NCBI GenBank assembly: GCA_024402615.1
Contig: JAKSTK010000003.1
Location: 1-51,021 of the forward strand
Length of the DNA stretch: 51,021 nt
Direction of reading: 5' to 3'
Source: Treponema sp.
GTDB lineage: Bacteria; Spirochaetota; Spirochaetia; Treponematales; Treponemataceae
Below the pieces are notes generated by a model. That model did no database searches, was not told the DNA's origin, and saw only the letters and a program-made list of their open reading frames with translations. Every line of letters starts with the position of its first letter. Positions within the stretch are counted from its first letter, which is position 1. Both the position numbers and the translations under genes were made by a program. Shown here one piece after another: positions 27,001 to 34,600 of the stretch.

Positions 27001-30000
27001 AATCACCGTATAAGTGATTCTGCAGAAGTAGTTGCTACAATCGACCCTAACTCTCCAGTATTTGGAAACCTTGCAGTTGGTGGAAAAACAGGAATGCGTC
27101 TTGTTCAGTACAATTCAGGTTCTTCTGGTACAATCAAGGCAGATCAGTCTTATTCAGATGGTACAGCTATTAGAGGCGAATGGTACCTTGTAGGTTCTAT
27201 TTCTGACTCAAGTGGTATTAAGAAAGCTACAGTTCGTATGCCAGGTGTAACAGAATCTGTTCTTCTTATTGATGGAGGCCAGATTAAGAAAACTGGATGG
27301 GTAACAGAACTTGGTGTAAGTGAAGATGGAAAAGGAAAGAACTTTGTTTTGAACATTCCTGTAGGTGTAACAACTCCAGACAAGTTCGGTGAACTTAAGT
27401 ATGACGTATACATTCAGGATGGTTCTGCACAGAATAGTGATGCTTCTTATACATATGTAGTTTCATATGATAACAAAGCTCCTGATTTTGCTATTACAAC
27501 TGAAAATCGTAATACAATCGTTCAGTCAGATGGTACTTATACACTGGCTGGAACTTTGAATGAAGATGCAGACCCTGTAACAGGTGATAATCAGTCTGGA
27601 TTCGAAAGAATTGTAATGTTTGTTACAAAAACAACAGGCGGAAATACTTATATTGTTGATCCAATGATTTCTAACGGAACAGATGGAAAGGCAAACCGTG
27701 TAAATGTTACTGCCCTTAATAAAACAGACATTGCAAGTGATGGATTGTATTGGAGAACAGGAACAGTTACTAAAGTTGAAAATGGTACTATTACAGTAAC
27801 TAAACTTAATAATACAACAGTTACAAAGGTTACTCCTGAGGTTAGAGCAGGTGGACTTTGTAAGATTGATGGTATTATTTACAGAATTAAATACGTAGAT
27901 GGAACAACAGTTCACCTTGATGATACAACAGTAAGCTCTTCTGCAACAACAGTTTACTTTGCAGCTGGTGCTCTCGTAATTGATAACCCATCTGTAGAAG
28001 GTGGTAACAACACTGCTGTTTATGATCCATCAAAATCTGACTCACTTGGTAAAGATACTGTACAGACAACTTCTGGTGATGGTGATCAGATGCTTGAAGG
28101 TACAAGAACTACCGGTACAGAAACAGAATGGACAGTCTCTATTGATTCAACTCAGATTCTCGATGGTACTGTAAAGATTAACTTTGTAGCATTTGATAAA
28201 GCTGGAAACATTAAGGTTGAAAGCTATGATGCAACTGTTAAAAATAATGCACCTCGTCTTGCCGGTGTAATTTATGGTTCAGACTTGAATAACGATGGTG
28301 TTATTTCTGGAAAAGAATGGAACCGTGAATCTGCAGATATGTATGTTCAGGTACTCCAGACTTCTTCTTCATCAAATGAAAGAGTAAACGGTAAAAAATC
28401 TGACGGTACAATCGTAGATACAATTGATATTTCATCAATGATTAAAGATACTGCAACTGATAAGCTTTACAGACAGACAATCAAACGCGACCTCACTGTT
28501 ATTCCTCAGGTAGTAGGTGGTAACGGTGGTCTTGAATGGACAATGAGCTATACCGATAACGAAGGTAACAAAGCAACAACTGCAAAAGCAGCATTATCAA
28601 ATGCACATTCTCATGATGTAATCCGTACTTATGGTACAGATTCAGAAGCAGCTGATTATAAGACTGCAAATGAAGAAAACTATAAGATGTCATTCGATAC
28701 TCTTAAACTTTTACAGTTGAACAGTAATAAAGGTATTGATAGAAGAACAGGTCATGAAGAACAGAATTTGACTTTCACAATTAGTGATAAAAACGAAGAT
28801 GCTGCAAATGTTGCAAGTGCTCAGATTGTACTTCCTGTAAAGATTCTCTTTGCAGATGGTGTAAGACCAACAGGTAAAATTAAACCATTCTACTGGAGAT
28901 CAAATACAGATAACTCACTGTACAACAACAGTAAGTCTTATGGACATATTGAATTACCTTCAGACTGGACAAATGGAAATACAGACTATACAGACAGTAT
29001 TCCTAAAGTTTCCGGAATTATTACTCTTGAAGGTGAAGCACGTGATAACGTACTTGTAAACCAGATTGCAATGAAGTTTGGTAATGGTACAGCGTTCACA
29101 ATTGCTACTCGTGGTGATTCTGGATGGACTTCTACAAACCTCTTAAAACTTGTAGAAGATGATCCTGCTACTGCTGATGTAGATGAAACAACTACATATG
29201 AAAACTTCTTCTCATCAACTAATAACAAGAACTGGTACTTTGAACTTGTAGATGACTACACAGACGAAGAAAACTACAACGTTGTTAAATTCAAGTTCCA
29301 CTGGAATACTCGTACTCAGTTACCTGGTAATGTTGTTACATTAAAGAATGTTGCTGCACAGCTTATTGTTACAGATAAGGGTTCAGTAGGATTAAATGGT
29401 GCAAAAACAGGATTAACTTACACTGGTGCTGCACAGAATACTGTAGGAACAACAAATACAACTGCAGCAAATAATACAGCATACTACCAGATGGATGTTG
29501 TTCCATATGTTGCAAGAGTTTACACAGAACTTGCCGCACTTAAGAAGAATAATGAAGAAGAATGGACAATTGCTAGCCGTACTTCTAGCGGACATTATCC
29601 TGTGCGTATAACAAAACAGAATCAGGCAGGTACTGCTGTTACAGCAGGTGAAACAATCAGTTTCTACGGATTCAATCTTGCAGGTGCAAAATATGGTACA
29701 AATAGTCTTGGAACAGGTACAAAACTTAGTACTGTAACTACAGGTGTTTATGATGTAATGACATTGGCTTCCACTCTTATTACTACAAGTGGAGAAGTAA
29801 ATCTTACAGTTAATAATATTCCTGCTGTAAACAACAAGAATAATAACAATGCTAAAGGTTCTTATACAGGCACACTGGATAATTCAACTTACGGAGAATA
29901 CGCATATAACCGTCAGTCAAATACAGGTAATAATGTAAAATTGACAGATGATTTGTATTTTGATGTTTGGGATGTAATGGAAGGTGCTGCAAGATCAGAT

Positions 30001-31530
30001 GGTCGTATTGAACAGCCATCTATGAAGGTTGATCCTTTGACAGGTAAACTTGGTTTTGGTTTTGTTGATGGTACTTTTGGTTTTGCAATGGGTGGAACAA
30101 CTGCTGCTACTAATTATCCAACTACTACTACAACTAATAATACATCTTATAAAAATAGTTGGGCATTCAGTGTAGACTTCTGTAGTTCTGCAGGGTTTAC
30201 ATATGATGCATTAGGCCGTACATTTGGTGTAACAGCTGGTGGTGAAAGTGGATCTGATTATTCAGATTATCTTGTATTGCTATCAAGTATTTGGGGTAGT
30301 AGTGTAAGAACATATGGAGGATCTGGCGATAATGGAGCTATTCCTAATAATGATGGTCATAACACAAAAGCATTAAAAATAGAAAGAATTGCTCAAAATA
30401 GTCATGAAAATATTGATAAACAGAGAGTAAGATCTCCAAGTCTTGCTTCAACTATTCATAATACAAATACAACTAACTTGTATTTAGCATATTTTGATGC
30501 TCTTAATAATGAAATAAGAATTAAATACGGTCAGTTTGGAGGAAAAGAAACTTATCAAGTAGATCGTGCAGTGAATCAGTGGTATCACGATTATTACGAT
30601 TACATTACAGATTCAGGAGATTTTGTAAATCTTAGTCAAAATAATAAAAAGAATAATGATAACTTATCTTATGATAATTGTAGAAGATATGTTACTTTGA
30701 TTGCTAATGATACTAAAGGTGACGATTCAACTACAATGACAAAAGAAAAATCTGGTGAATATGTTTCAATTGCAGCTATACCTAATGGAAATGATGATAT
30801 TGTTGTAGCTGTTTGGTACGATGGAAGCACTTTATGGTATTCAAGAAATCTTACTGCTAATGCAGCATATGATAACACAAATCTTAAAAGAGGAACCTGG
30901 AGTAGAGCTGTAAGAGTATTTGATGAAGACAGTTCTATGGCTAAAGCAGGTGAATATTGTAAGGTTGTAGCTGATTATAACGGAGGTATTCATATTGCTG
31001 GTTATGATCAGAAAAACAAAGATTTATGTTATGCTTATCTTTCTTCTACTGTTGTAAAATCTGCTACAGCTACAACTACAGAAGACTTTGTAACTTGTGT
31101 TGTTGATAGTTATGGTGTAACAGGTTCTAACATTAATATTGATGTTGGTAAGTCAGCTACAGGTACTATTATTCCTCATATTTCTTATTATTCTGAATCA
31201 TTAGGTAGAGCTAAAGAAGCATATTATGCAGGTGGTTTTGCTAACAATGCAACTGCTATTTCTGCTGGTGTAGATGATGAAGATTACTTTACCGGAGCAT
31301 GGGAAGTTTCTGTAGTTCCTACAAGACAGGTTATTGAAATGCAGAGTAATCAGCACAATGATATTTGTCTTGGTTTGTGGAAAACTGATGCTGGTGTAAT
31401 CAAAAACTCAACTACACAACCTAATGGCGATACTAATATCTGGGGTAACGGTACTGCTAACCCAGCCGTTGGTTATGTAACTCAGGTAAGTTCTACTAAG
31501 AGCTGTATCGAAGTTGCTCAGAAACGATAA
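18088..31530 (+). CDS. giant Ig-repeat lipoprotein 1, 4480 aa
   Basis: An exported lipoprotein of roughly 480 kDa. The ATG at 18088 is preferred to the TTG at 18082, since AGAGGT lies 7 nt before it. The signal ends in FNTSC (Cys23), followed by EIGLGASVD, shared with its paralogue. Order: Ig-like modules (about 30-628, each opening like APxVxxTYP or DNTAPIF); three tandem super-repeats (629-1193, 1194-1742, 1743-2301); more Ig-like modules (2302-3400); a calcium-loop-like DLNNDGVISGKEW at 3399; an IPT/TIG-like segment near 3850 (ETISFYGFNLAGA); and from about 3972 a region with SLASTIH, GGIHIAGYD and IPHISYYS that may be a beta-propeller. Function unknown; a surface or periplasmic adhesive, structural or glycan-related role is inference. 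A paralogue follows after 139 nt. Confidence 0.9.
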   Translation: MKRCRLFSALALAASLLVFNTSCEIGLGASVDIAAPTVSVTYPEQSSVIRDTFVIAGDCDDDKSVAKVKITILRTDTGKSQTAKEFEVPADNAKGKWRAEINEWLGEGKGYNGWELCDGKYVANVVAIDNTNRPSGVASLSFDIDNTAPIFILKNPTSENISSPSKFGTTFKVAGTMSDDHTVSTMTIKIYDKDADFSDPENPPVPLETVVENNIDTTAEVVIANYSRAGELKDRYDHMYAGVEEGDDKVLLCTIEVQDNAKEFKDPSEAENTSAGNTTSNFYITDKVNNIWTSGDMDPGRVKKVVNGTATNVSEELASQVLYLYNNAISNTAAFSINSDSNPTYEVSSYGILKDAPVTKLATTSASVTFNLTYGRNQENIKPETLKVFLWGPYEENQVTEEMRAKMYSTNFDTLFAYYEDQKAEHKARVIAYNGEGTWEGKTYKKNGVVYDKGYDEGSKDYLIQSIELEDTINPNKYYYISAYAEDLMGAAATPKSYFFAFKGQSSGAAPEVFWTDTSYGTNCVENQGIVGSGELNFYGYAKYSDGIDTKSAISYKAERTDVTGVPNITGNVEEVGTDPVENNIYWKITLPGVPDSTEAIESWKITVNATSTDASGVIGEAKRTFQIDTQKPKVILTSLKPYVRDSEAGNLYLNGKIAVDGRIDEKNPSKIWYEIWSNGVKTYPTSSTPESEYTYDETSRNINVNIDTTDTKYALTDESELKIIFYAEDKAGNIGTNETKVLNGNKDFILKQSTDKPSIVAGFVYDEAGKTKENIKADAWYDAVGKLNIALTDDDGVSDVTVYIDGVEQTGESAPSFNKDSTNTSINYPVPTVDGVHSIKVVVKDKTYGETTNASIKNLRTETFGPYTFGVDTSIPSVTDDFSKGLNYNKKGQAVTLKGTADDKNGIKDIEVAITAEGSATPVKTYKLSAENAADKVTYNTSTKVWSVTIPEGTIADGTYTVTTTGIDYAGKTFPANSRWLIDTKTPAVTAKVTTAKKTVNAETWYDTKAIAVEVTATDDFAGVAGSGIKEVVYSLNGTDWYPLTQDRVDNTKFTRTVTCEDGTNKIYIKAKDKLDYEKAIDGNFLTVKVDSEAPDVFEFVSLDGQVDSSKLINGNADIPLVVKVSDALTGVASVKIIQIGENEKTLVAGTPSEDKYSITIPKADLKVGDIIVEVEDKVGHKDHKKVANLNIDKDAPVITINSVSPIANSHYLNGTVKIEGKITETNLENVWYEVYSNGSIVTYAADQTLAANTDIDFDIDTTKAVIKDDASFDVIIYAEDKAKNSATPVSIKVRNGNALFTVKQSTDKPLITPNNFTFVDAKTNTKENLTSWFSGTPLIGTVSDDDTISSVSIVTKNEAGTSVETAAAEQTIPTFTYALPSSDGVYQVTVTAKDSTWAAGATDSIKANRMTTYGPFLIGVDSKAPELTENSPAGVSYSNGAIALTGTASDANGIKEITVEAFKDNAAIAAKTYKLSGSKVTYNASTKAWSCTFADADLTDGSYKFKVTATDYAGKDSIAYCNWIKDKVAPSVTPSVVTAVTKTVGSTKWYKTASLEIKAVVTDATSGVANVQYSLDGSEWFNLKQGTTEATKNDWTATVKASQGANTIQFKATDKSGLENADKTLAVSVDTLAPETLTLVSVDDDTSFSGTKMVNGSTDVKIVVSAADSGIGLDTIANGAVVVTKIGKTTLGTPIKASSVTDGKYTITIPKANLESGAVTVTAKDLLGITTTDELFSLTVDKDKPDVSISSVSPVISKDSKKYVNGTIKISGKANDLNLERVWYTVVVNGTEGPENTLASGVDIEIDTTKYADNSTLDVYVYAIDKANNSNSAKASSVNGAGTLLFTVDQTTDIPEITPSNITYLAAPSSGSATAASIEEASWFTGSASNNVIGSVSDDDILTSVSIVTKNAAGTANVGTPVELIASGSTASTINFSYPLPAADGVYQVTITATDSTWADGATAAIKANRKTTYGPFVVGVDKNAPTVTESNSENPKNFVTGAIALSGTADDTNGIRDIEVKVVNAKTSAVVKTYTYSAGKVTYNSSTKAWAYTIADGDLADGKYKVTVTAKDYAGKTASVDVDYIKDKVAPSVNSASVTTPASATKVNSTDWYGTSMITVTANATDATCDVTEVSYSLNNTDWSPFKQVAGTSNWTAAINCPDQGLNKIYIKAVDESNKTGYIQNDFITVYVDSKEPEACELFSIDGNTSFTNKKLVNGDTPVSFVVTAADSSTEVCTGIKEVKLTKVGTKDLSVAGTSLGSNKYEISISTANLVSGSVVVTVYDQLGKSKDFTLFTIDKDSTAPVSTVAPVNDADTDTAVIDLNKTVTIKGSASDENELADVKLYYAVGTAEPAKPTAALDKVASWTAKSWTNIASYEGSKYSWTATIDTTTLADKKNLYFYAVATDAAGNSTATPYSTTDTLYINQDSDRPKISLTNLALTEDENAAAGISMLAEDTDTYVSTKDTDGKFWHTTSYLTGTVEDDDGNHSVKSVQWSKDGSSWSENIYDNGWRINDLEDGSVTIYFKVIDNEDGEFISAATGMNGPKIYDSNDIACLGFNGTEKEVSEILPLKVDTKAPTISTLYGYVSDSSTYNSTHETKVISAMDTLGGTNKYLYVVADTKDDNGIYNVTVKLDGTAATTTNENAKVVQQNSEKTKTVVRFDLSKLSLSADKRTENKKLEATVTDNAKKSRSTNETIIVDNKKPEITFTTREGSTLYGSIPNTITGKTTDGSLITGLYYKVTTSPTKPTSGWTEVAYTGAGENNVGRENWSLGFDGSQSTPTEYHTDNFYELYKTIESKTDDYMLNLNTNLDMYIWMYAVDEVGNDNSADPVKLSLKVVPNADKPTIAITYPDGGNSVGGNIRVTGTTSIQKDSVANVYIQIDPSFDTAFDASWETELMSLATANSVADKYEVVNTGLAAPYNRGIKAKGTTGWGATINFNHEFDSKVNGEDRKVGIRAFAESTTNHRISDSAEVVATIDPNSPVFGNLAVGGKTGMRLVQYNSGSSGTIKADQSYSDGTAIRGEWYLVGSISDSSGIKKATVRMPGVTESVLLIDGGQIKKTGWVTELGVSEDGKGKNFVLNIPVGVTTPDKFGELKYDVYIQDGSAQNSDASYTYVVSYDNKAPDFAITTENRNTIVQSDGTYTLAGTLNEDADPVTGDNQSGFERIVMFVTKTTGGNTYIVDPMISNGTDGKANRVNVTALNKTDIASDGLYWRTGTVTKVENGTITVTKLNNTTVTKVTPEVRAGGLCKIDGIIYRIKYVDGTTVHLDDTTVSSSATTVYFAAGALVIDNPSVEGGNNTAVYDPSKSDSLGKDTVQTTSGDGDQMLEGTRTTGTETEWTVSIDSTQILDGTVKINFVAFDKAGNIKVESYDATVKNNAPRLAGVIYGSDLNNDGVISGKEWNRESADMYVQVLQTSSSSNERVNGKKSDGTIVDTIDISSMIKDTATDKLYRQTIKRDLTVIPQVVGGNGGLEWTMSYTDNEGNKATTAKAALSNAHSHDVIRTYGTDSEAADYKTANEENYKMSFDTLKLLQLNSNKGIDRRTGHEEQNLTFTISDKNEDAANVASAQIVLPVKILFADGVRPTGKIKPFYWRSNTDNSLYNNSKSYGHIELPSDWTNGNTDYTDSIPKVSGIITLEGEARDNVLVNQIAMKFGNGTAFTIATRGDSGWTSTNLLKLVEDDPATADVDETTTYENFFSSTNNKNWYFELVDDYTDEENYNVVKFKFHWNTRTQLPGNVVTLKNVAAQLIVTDKGSVGLNGAKTGLTYTGAAQNTVGTTNTTAANNTAYYQMDVVPYVARVYTELAALKKNNEEEWTIASRTSSGHYPVRITKQNQAGTAVTAGETISFYGFNLAGAKYGTNSLGTGTKLSTVTTGVYDVMTLASTLITTSGEVNLTVNNIPAVNNKNNNNAKGSYTGTLDNSTYGEYAYNRQSNTGNNVKLTDDLYFDVWDVMEGAARSDGRIEQPSMKVDPLTGKLGFGFVDGTFGFAMGGTTAATNYPTTTTTNNTSYKNSWAFSVDFCSSAGFTYDALGRTFGVTAGGESGSDYSDYLVLLSSIWGSSVRTYGGSGDNGAIPNNDGHNTKALKIERIAQNSHENIDKQRVRSPSLASTIHNTNTTNLYLAYFDALNNEIRIKYGQFGGKETYQVDRAVNQWYHDYYDYITDSGDFVNLSQNNKKNNDNLSYDNCRRYVTLIANDTKGDDSTTMTKEKSGEYVSIAAIPNGNDDIVVAVWYDGSTLWYSRNLTANAAYDNTNLKRGTWSRAVRVFDEDSSMAKAGEYCKVVADYNGGIHIAGYDQKNKDLCYAYLSSTVVKSATATTTEDFVTCVVDSYGVTGSNINIDVGKSATGTIIPHISYYSESLGRAKEAYYAGGFANNATAISAGVDDEDYFTGAWEVSVVPTRQVIEMQSNQHNDICLGLWKTDAGVIKNSTTQPNGDTNIWGNGTANPAVGYVTQVSSTKSCIEVAQKR
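19972..24990 (+). repeat. three tandem super-repeats in giant gene 1
   Basis: The units begin at 19972, 21667 and 23314 (565, 549 and 559 codons). Each carries the same order of about five Ig-like modules, recognisable by KYVNGTIKISGK, a WF…SVSDDD segment, TYGPFxVGVD, DATSGxxxVxYSLDG and an EPE/APE…VSVD segment. They are diverged at the protein level, so they are old rather than recent copies. Confidence 0.85.
28282..28320 (+). other. EF-hand/dockerin-like calcium loop motif in giant protein 1
   Basis: DLNNDGVISGKEW starts at residue 3399 and fits D-x-N-x-D-G-x-I-x3-E. The paralogue has DLMNDGSVNGSDW at the same place. Calcium binding is predicted from the motif only. Confidence 0.6.
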
Positions 31531-31556
31531 AAAACTAGATATATAGAAAAGTTGTG

Positions 31557-31590
31557 GTAAAATCTGTAGAAGAAATTCTACAGATTTTAC
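31557..31590. repeat. 15-bp hairpin with GAAA loop between the giant genes
   Basis: Arms 31557-31571 and 31576-31590 are perfectly complementary with a GAAA tetraloop. No clean T-run follows (TGAATTTATTT). It may be a weak terminator, an attenuator or an RNA-stability element between the two genes. Confidence 0.7.
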
Positions 31591-31669
31591 TGAATTTATT
31601 TAAAAAACTGACCGAAAATAGAGAGATTGCAGAGTCTTGTTTTTCTGTAAATGAAAGAGGTAAAGCCTT

Positions 31670-34600
31670 ATGAAAAAGAACAGAATTTTTAATGCCCTTG
31701 TTTTGGCAGCGAGTTTAGTTTTACTCAATACTTCATGTGAAATTGGTTTGGGATCATCGGTCGATGTTCAGGCCCCAACCCTTAGTATTTCGTACCCAGA
31801 ACAGGCTAGCGTAATTCGCGAAGATTTCATTATAGCTGGTGAATGTGATGATGATAAAGGAATTGAACAGGTCAAAATCACAATTCAGCGAACCGACACA
31901 GGAAAAGCTCAGACTGTAACAAAGCTGAACGCCGAAGTTGATCCTGTTACCGGTAAATGGCAGGCCTCTGTAAATAAATTTATTGGAGAAGGCAAGGGCT
32001 ATAACGGCTGGGAATTGGCAGACGGTAAGTATGTTGCCAATGTTACTGCTGTGGATAACAGTGGTCGTGATTCCGGAGTTGCTTCTTTAACCTTTGATAT
32101 AGATAATACTGCACCTATTTTTATTATTAAGAGTCCAACCTCAAGAAAAATTACCAGTCCAACTGGCTACGGAACCAGCTTTAAAGTAACTGGTACTATG
32201 ACAGATGATCATACTGTCAGCAAAATGATTATTAAAGTTTATGATGATAAGGCAGACTTTAGTGATCCTGATAATCCACCAGTACCTCTTGATACAATTT
32301 ATGAAAGCAATATTGATACTACAACAGAAGTAGTTGTTGCAAACCGCAACCGTGAAGGTTATTTAAAAGATCGTTATGAAGCATTCTACGCAGGTACCAA
32401 TGAAGGAGAAAACCGTGCTCTCTGGTGTACTGTAGAAATGGAAGATAATGCCCGTATTTATCGTAATCCAGATGAAGATGACAACGAAAGTATTGGTAAT
32501 ACAACTTCAAACTTCTATATTGTCGATGAAGTTAACAGTACATGGTCTAACTCTGATAAGGAAATGGACCCTGGTAAAGTAAAGAAAATTGTTAACAGAA
32601 CTGCTGCAGGTATTGATCAGGATCTTGCTGCAGAAGTAATGCGCCTCTTTAATGAATCTTACGTTACAAAAGCCGCATTCTCTATTAACTCAGACTCAAA
32701 TCCTACTTATGAAATTCGTAACTATGGAAACGCCGCTGATACAGCTATTACAAAAGCTGCAGGTGCCGAAGGGAATGTTAGTTTCTCTTTAGCTCCTGGT
32801 CGTAACGGTGATAATGTTTGTCCTGCAACAGTAAAAGTATTCTTATGGGGTCCTTGTGAGGCTCCTGCCAGTCTTGAACAGATTAAAAAAATGTATAGTT
32901 CAGACTTAAGCGAAATTGAAGCTTTTGCAAAAACAAATGAAATAAAAAATCAGGTTTTAGCTTATATGGGACCTGGTGAATATGAACTTAACGGTACTAA
33001 ATATACATATCATAAAGAAGATGGTACTGAAGATTTAAATGGTGCAGGTGGTTCTGTACCAACCTTTGACTTTGAACTTACTCTTCCAGAATCAATTACA
33101 ACTGGAAAATATTATTATATTTCGGCTCATGGTTTAGACCTTACAGATGCCATTGCAAATCCTAGTTATAAAGTATTTGCATTTAAGGGACATTCTACTG
33201 GTAACCCACCTATCTTAAAGTGGGAAAACACTGCTTATGGAACAAACTCTGTAGAAGATGATGGTATTATTGGTGCAAAATCTGTTACTTATTCTGGTTA
33301 TGCAACTTATCCAGATGGTCTTGAAGATTTTGAAGCAATTACTTACCGCGTAAATATTAAAGAAGTTGATTTCTCTACTAATAAAGAATTTGATGCTCCA
33401 TCAATTGCAGAAACTACAATTCCAGAGGCAAATCTTATTAAGGACAGTGAGCATAATATTGTTTACTGGACATTTACATTACCTGGTCTTGCAGAAAATT
33501 CAGACAAACTTCAGTTCTATGATGTAAATGTTAAAGCAAAAGGAATTGGAGAAACTCAGAGTAACCTTACTCGTCGTTTAACAATTGATACTAAAAAACC
33601 TCGTCTTGAAATTAAATCAATTACTCCTGTTGTTTCAGAAGGTGATTCAAAGTACTTAAATGGTACAAGCAGTTTTGAAGTTGATATTCAGGACAAAAAC
33701 TTAAATAAAGTCTGGTATGAAGTATATAGCGGAGATTCAGAAACTCCTGTATTAAAATCAAAAGATTATGGTGAAGATACCTTCAACCTTTCTGCAGAAA
33801 TTGATACTACAGCCGCTGAATTCAGTTCAGCAAATAATAAACCTGTAAACATTAAAATCTGGGCTGAAGATAAAGCCGGAAACAAAAACTTTACAGACTC
33901 TACAACTCAGAATGGTGAAAAGAGTTATATCCTCAAACAGGATTCAGATAAACCAACCATTCAAACAACTTCTGCATATGATGCTGCAAATACTGCAAAA
34001 GATAAACTTTCTGCCGGTGCATGGTACGATAAAGGTTCTTCTATCAGCTTCAGTATTACTGACGATGATGGAATTGCATCTGTTTCAGTTAAAGAAGGCT
34101 CAAAAGCTTATGTTCCATTAGATGTTTCTTCTGGAACACAGAATGCAACAGTAAACTATGCTCTCCCAAAAACAGATGGTGTATACCAGATTACTTTGAA
34201 GGCTGTTGATAGTACTTACGAAGCAGCATCTGCAGGAGCTAAAGCTTACAGAGAAACAATCTGGGGTCCTTATACAGTTGGTGTTGATACAGCTGCCCCA
34301 ACTCTCAAAGATGATAAAGCTTACAGCAATAACTATGCTACAGATAACTTTAAGGTATCTGGTACTTTAAGTGATGCAAACGGTATTGCTTCAATTGATG
34401 TTGTTGTTAAAAAAGAAGGTTCAGATGCTACTGTAAAATCTTACTCTTTAGGAAATGGTGTTACATATAATGCCACATCTAAAGTTTGGGAAGCTTCTAT
34501 TGCAAAAGGTAGTTTAACAGACGGTAAATATACATTTACAACTACAGCAAAAGATTATGCTGGAAATATGAGTATTGCAGAAAGCGTATGGACAGTAGAT

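Noticed and set aside
28282-28320. Full dockerin domain and cellulosome link
   Set aside because: Only one loop is present, without the second repeat and helices of a dockerin, and no cohesin or glycosidase domain is recognisable.
30360-31420. Apparent codon shift near the end of giant gene 1 (more CAA for Gln)
   Set aside because: CAA also appears in places in giant gene 2 (for example near 39411, 40708 and 41161), and the number of codons is small, so foreign origin is not supported.
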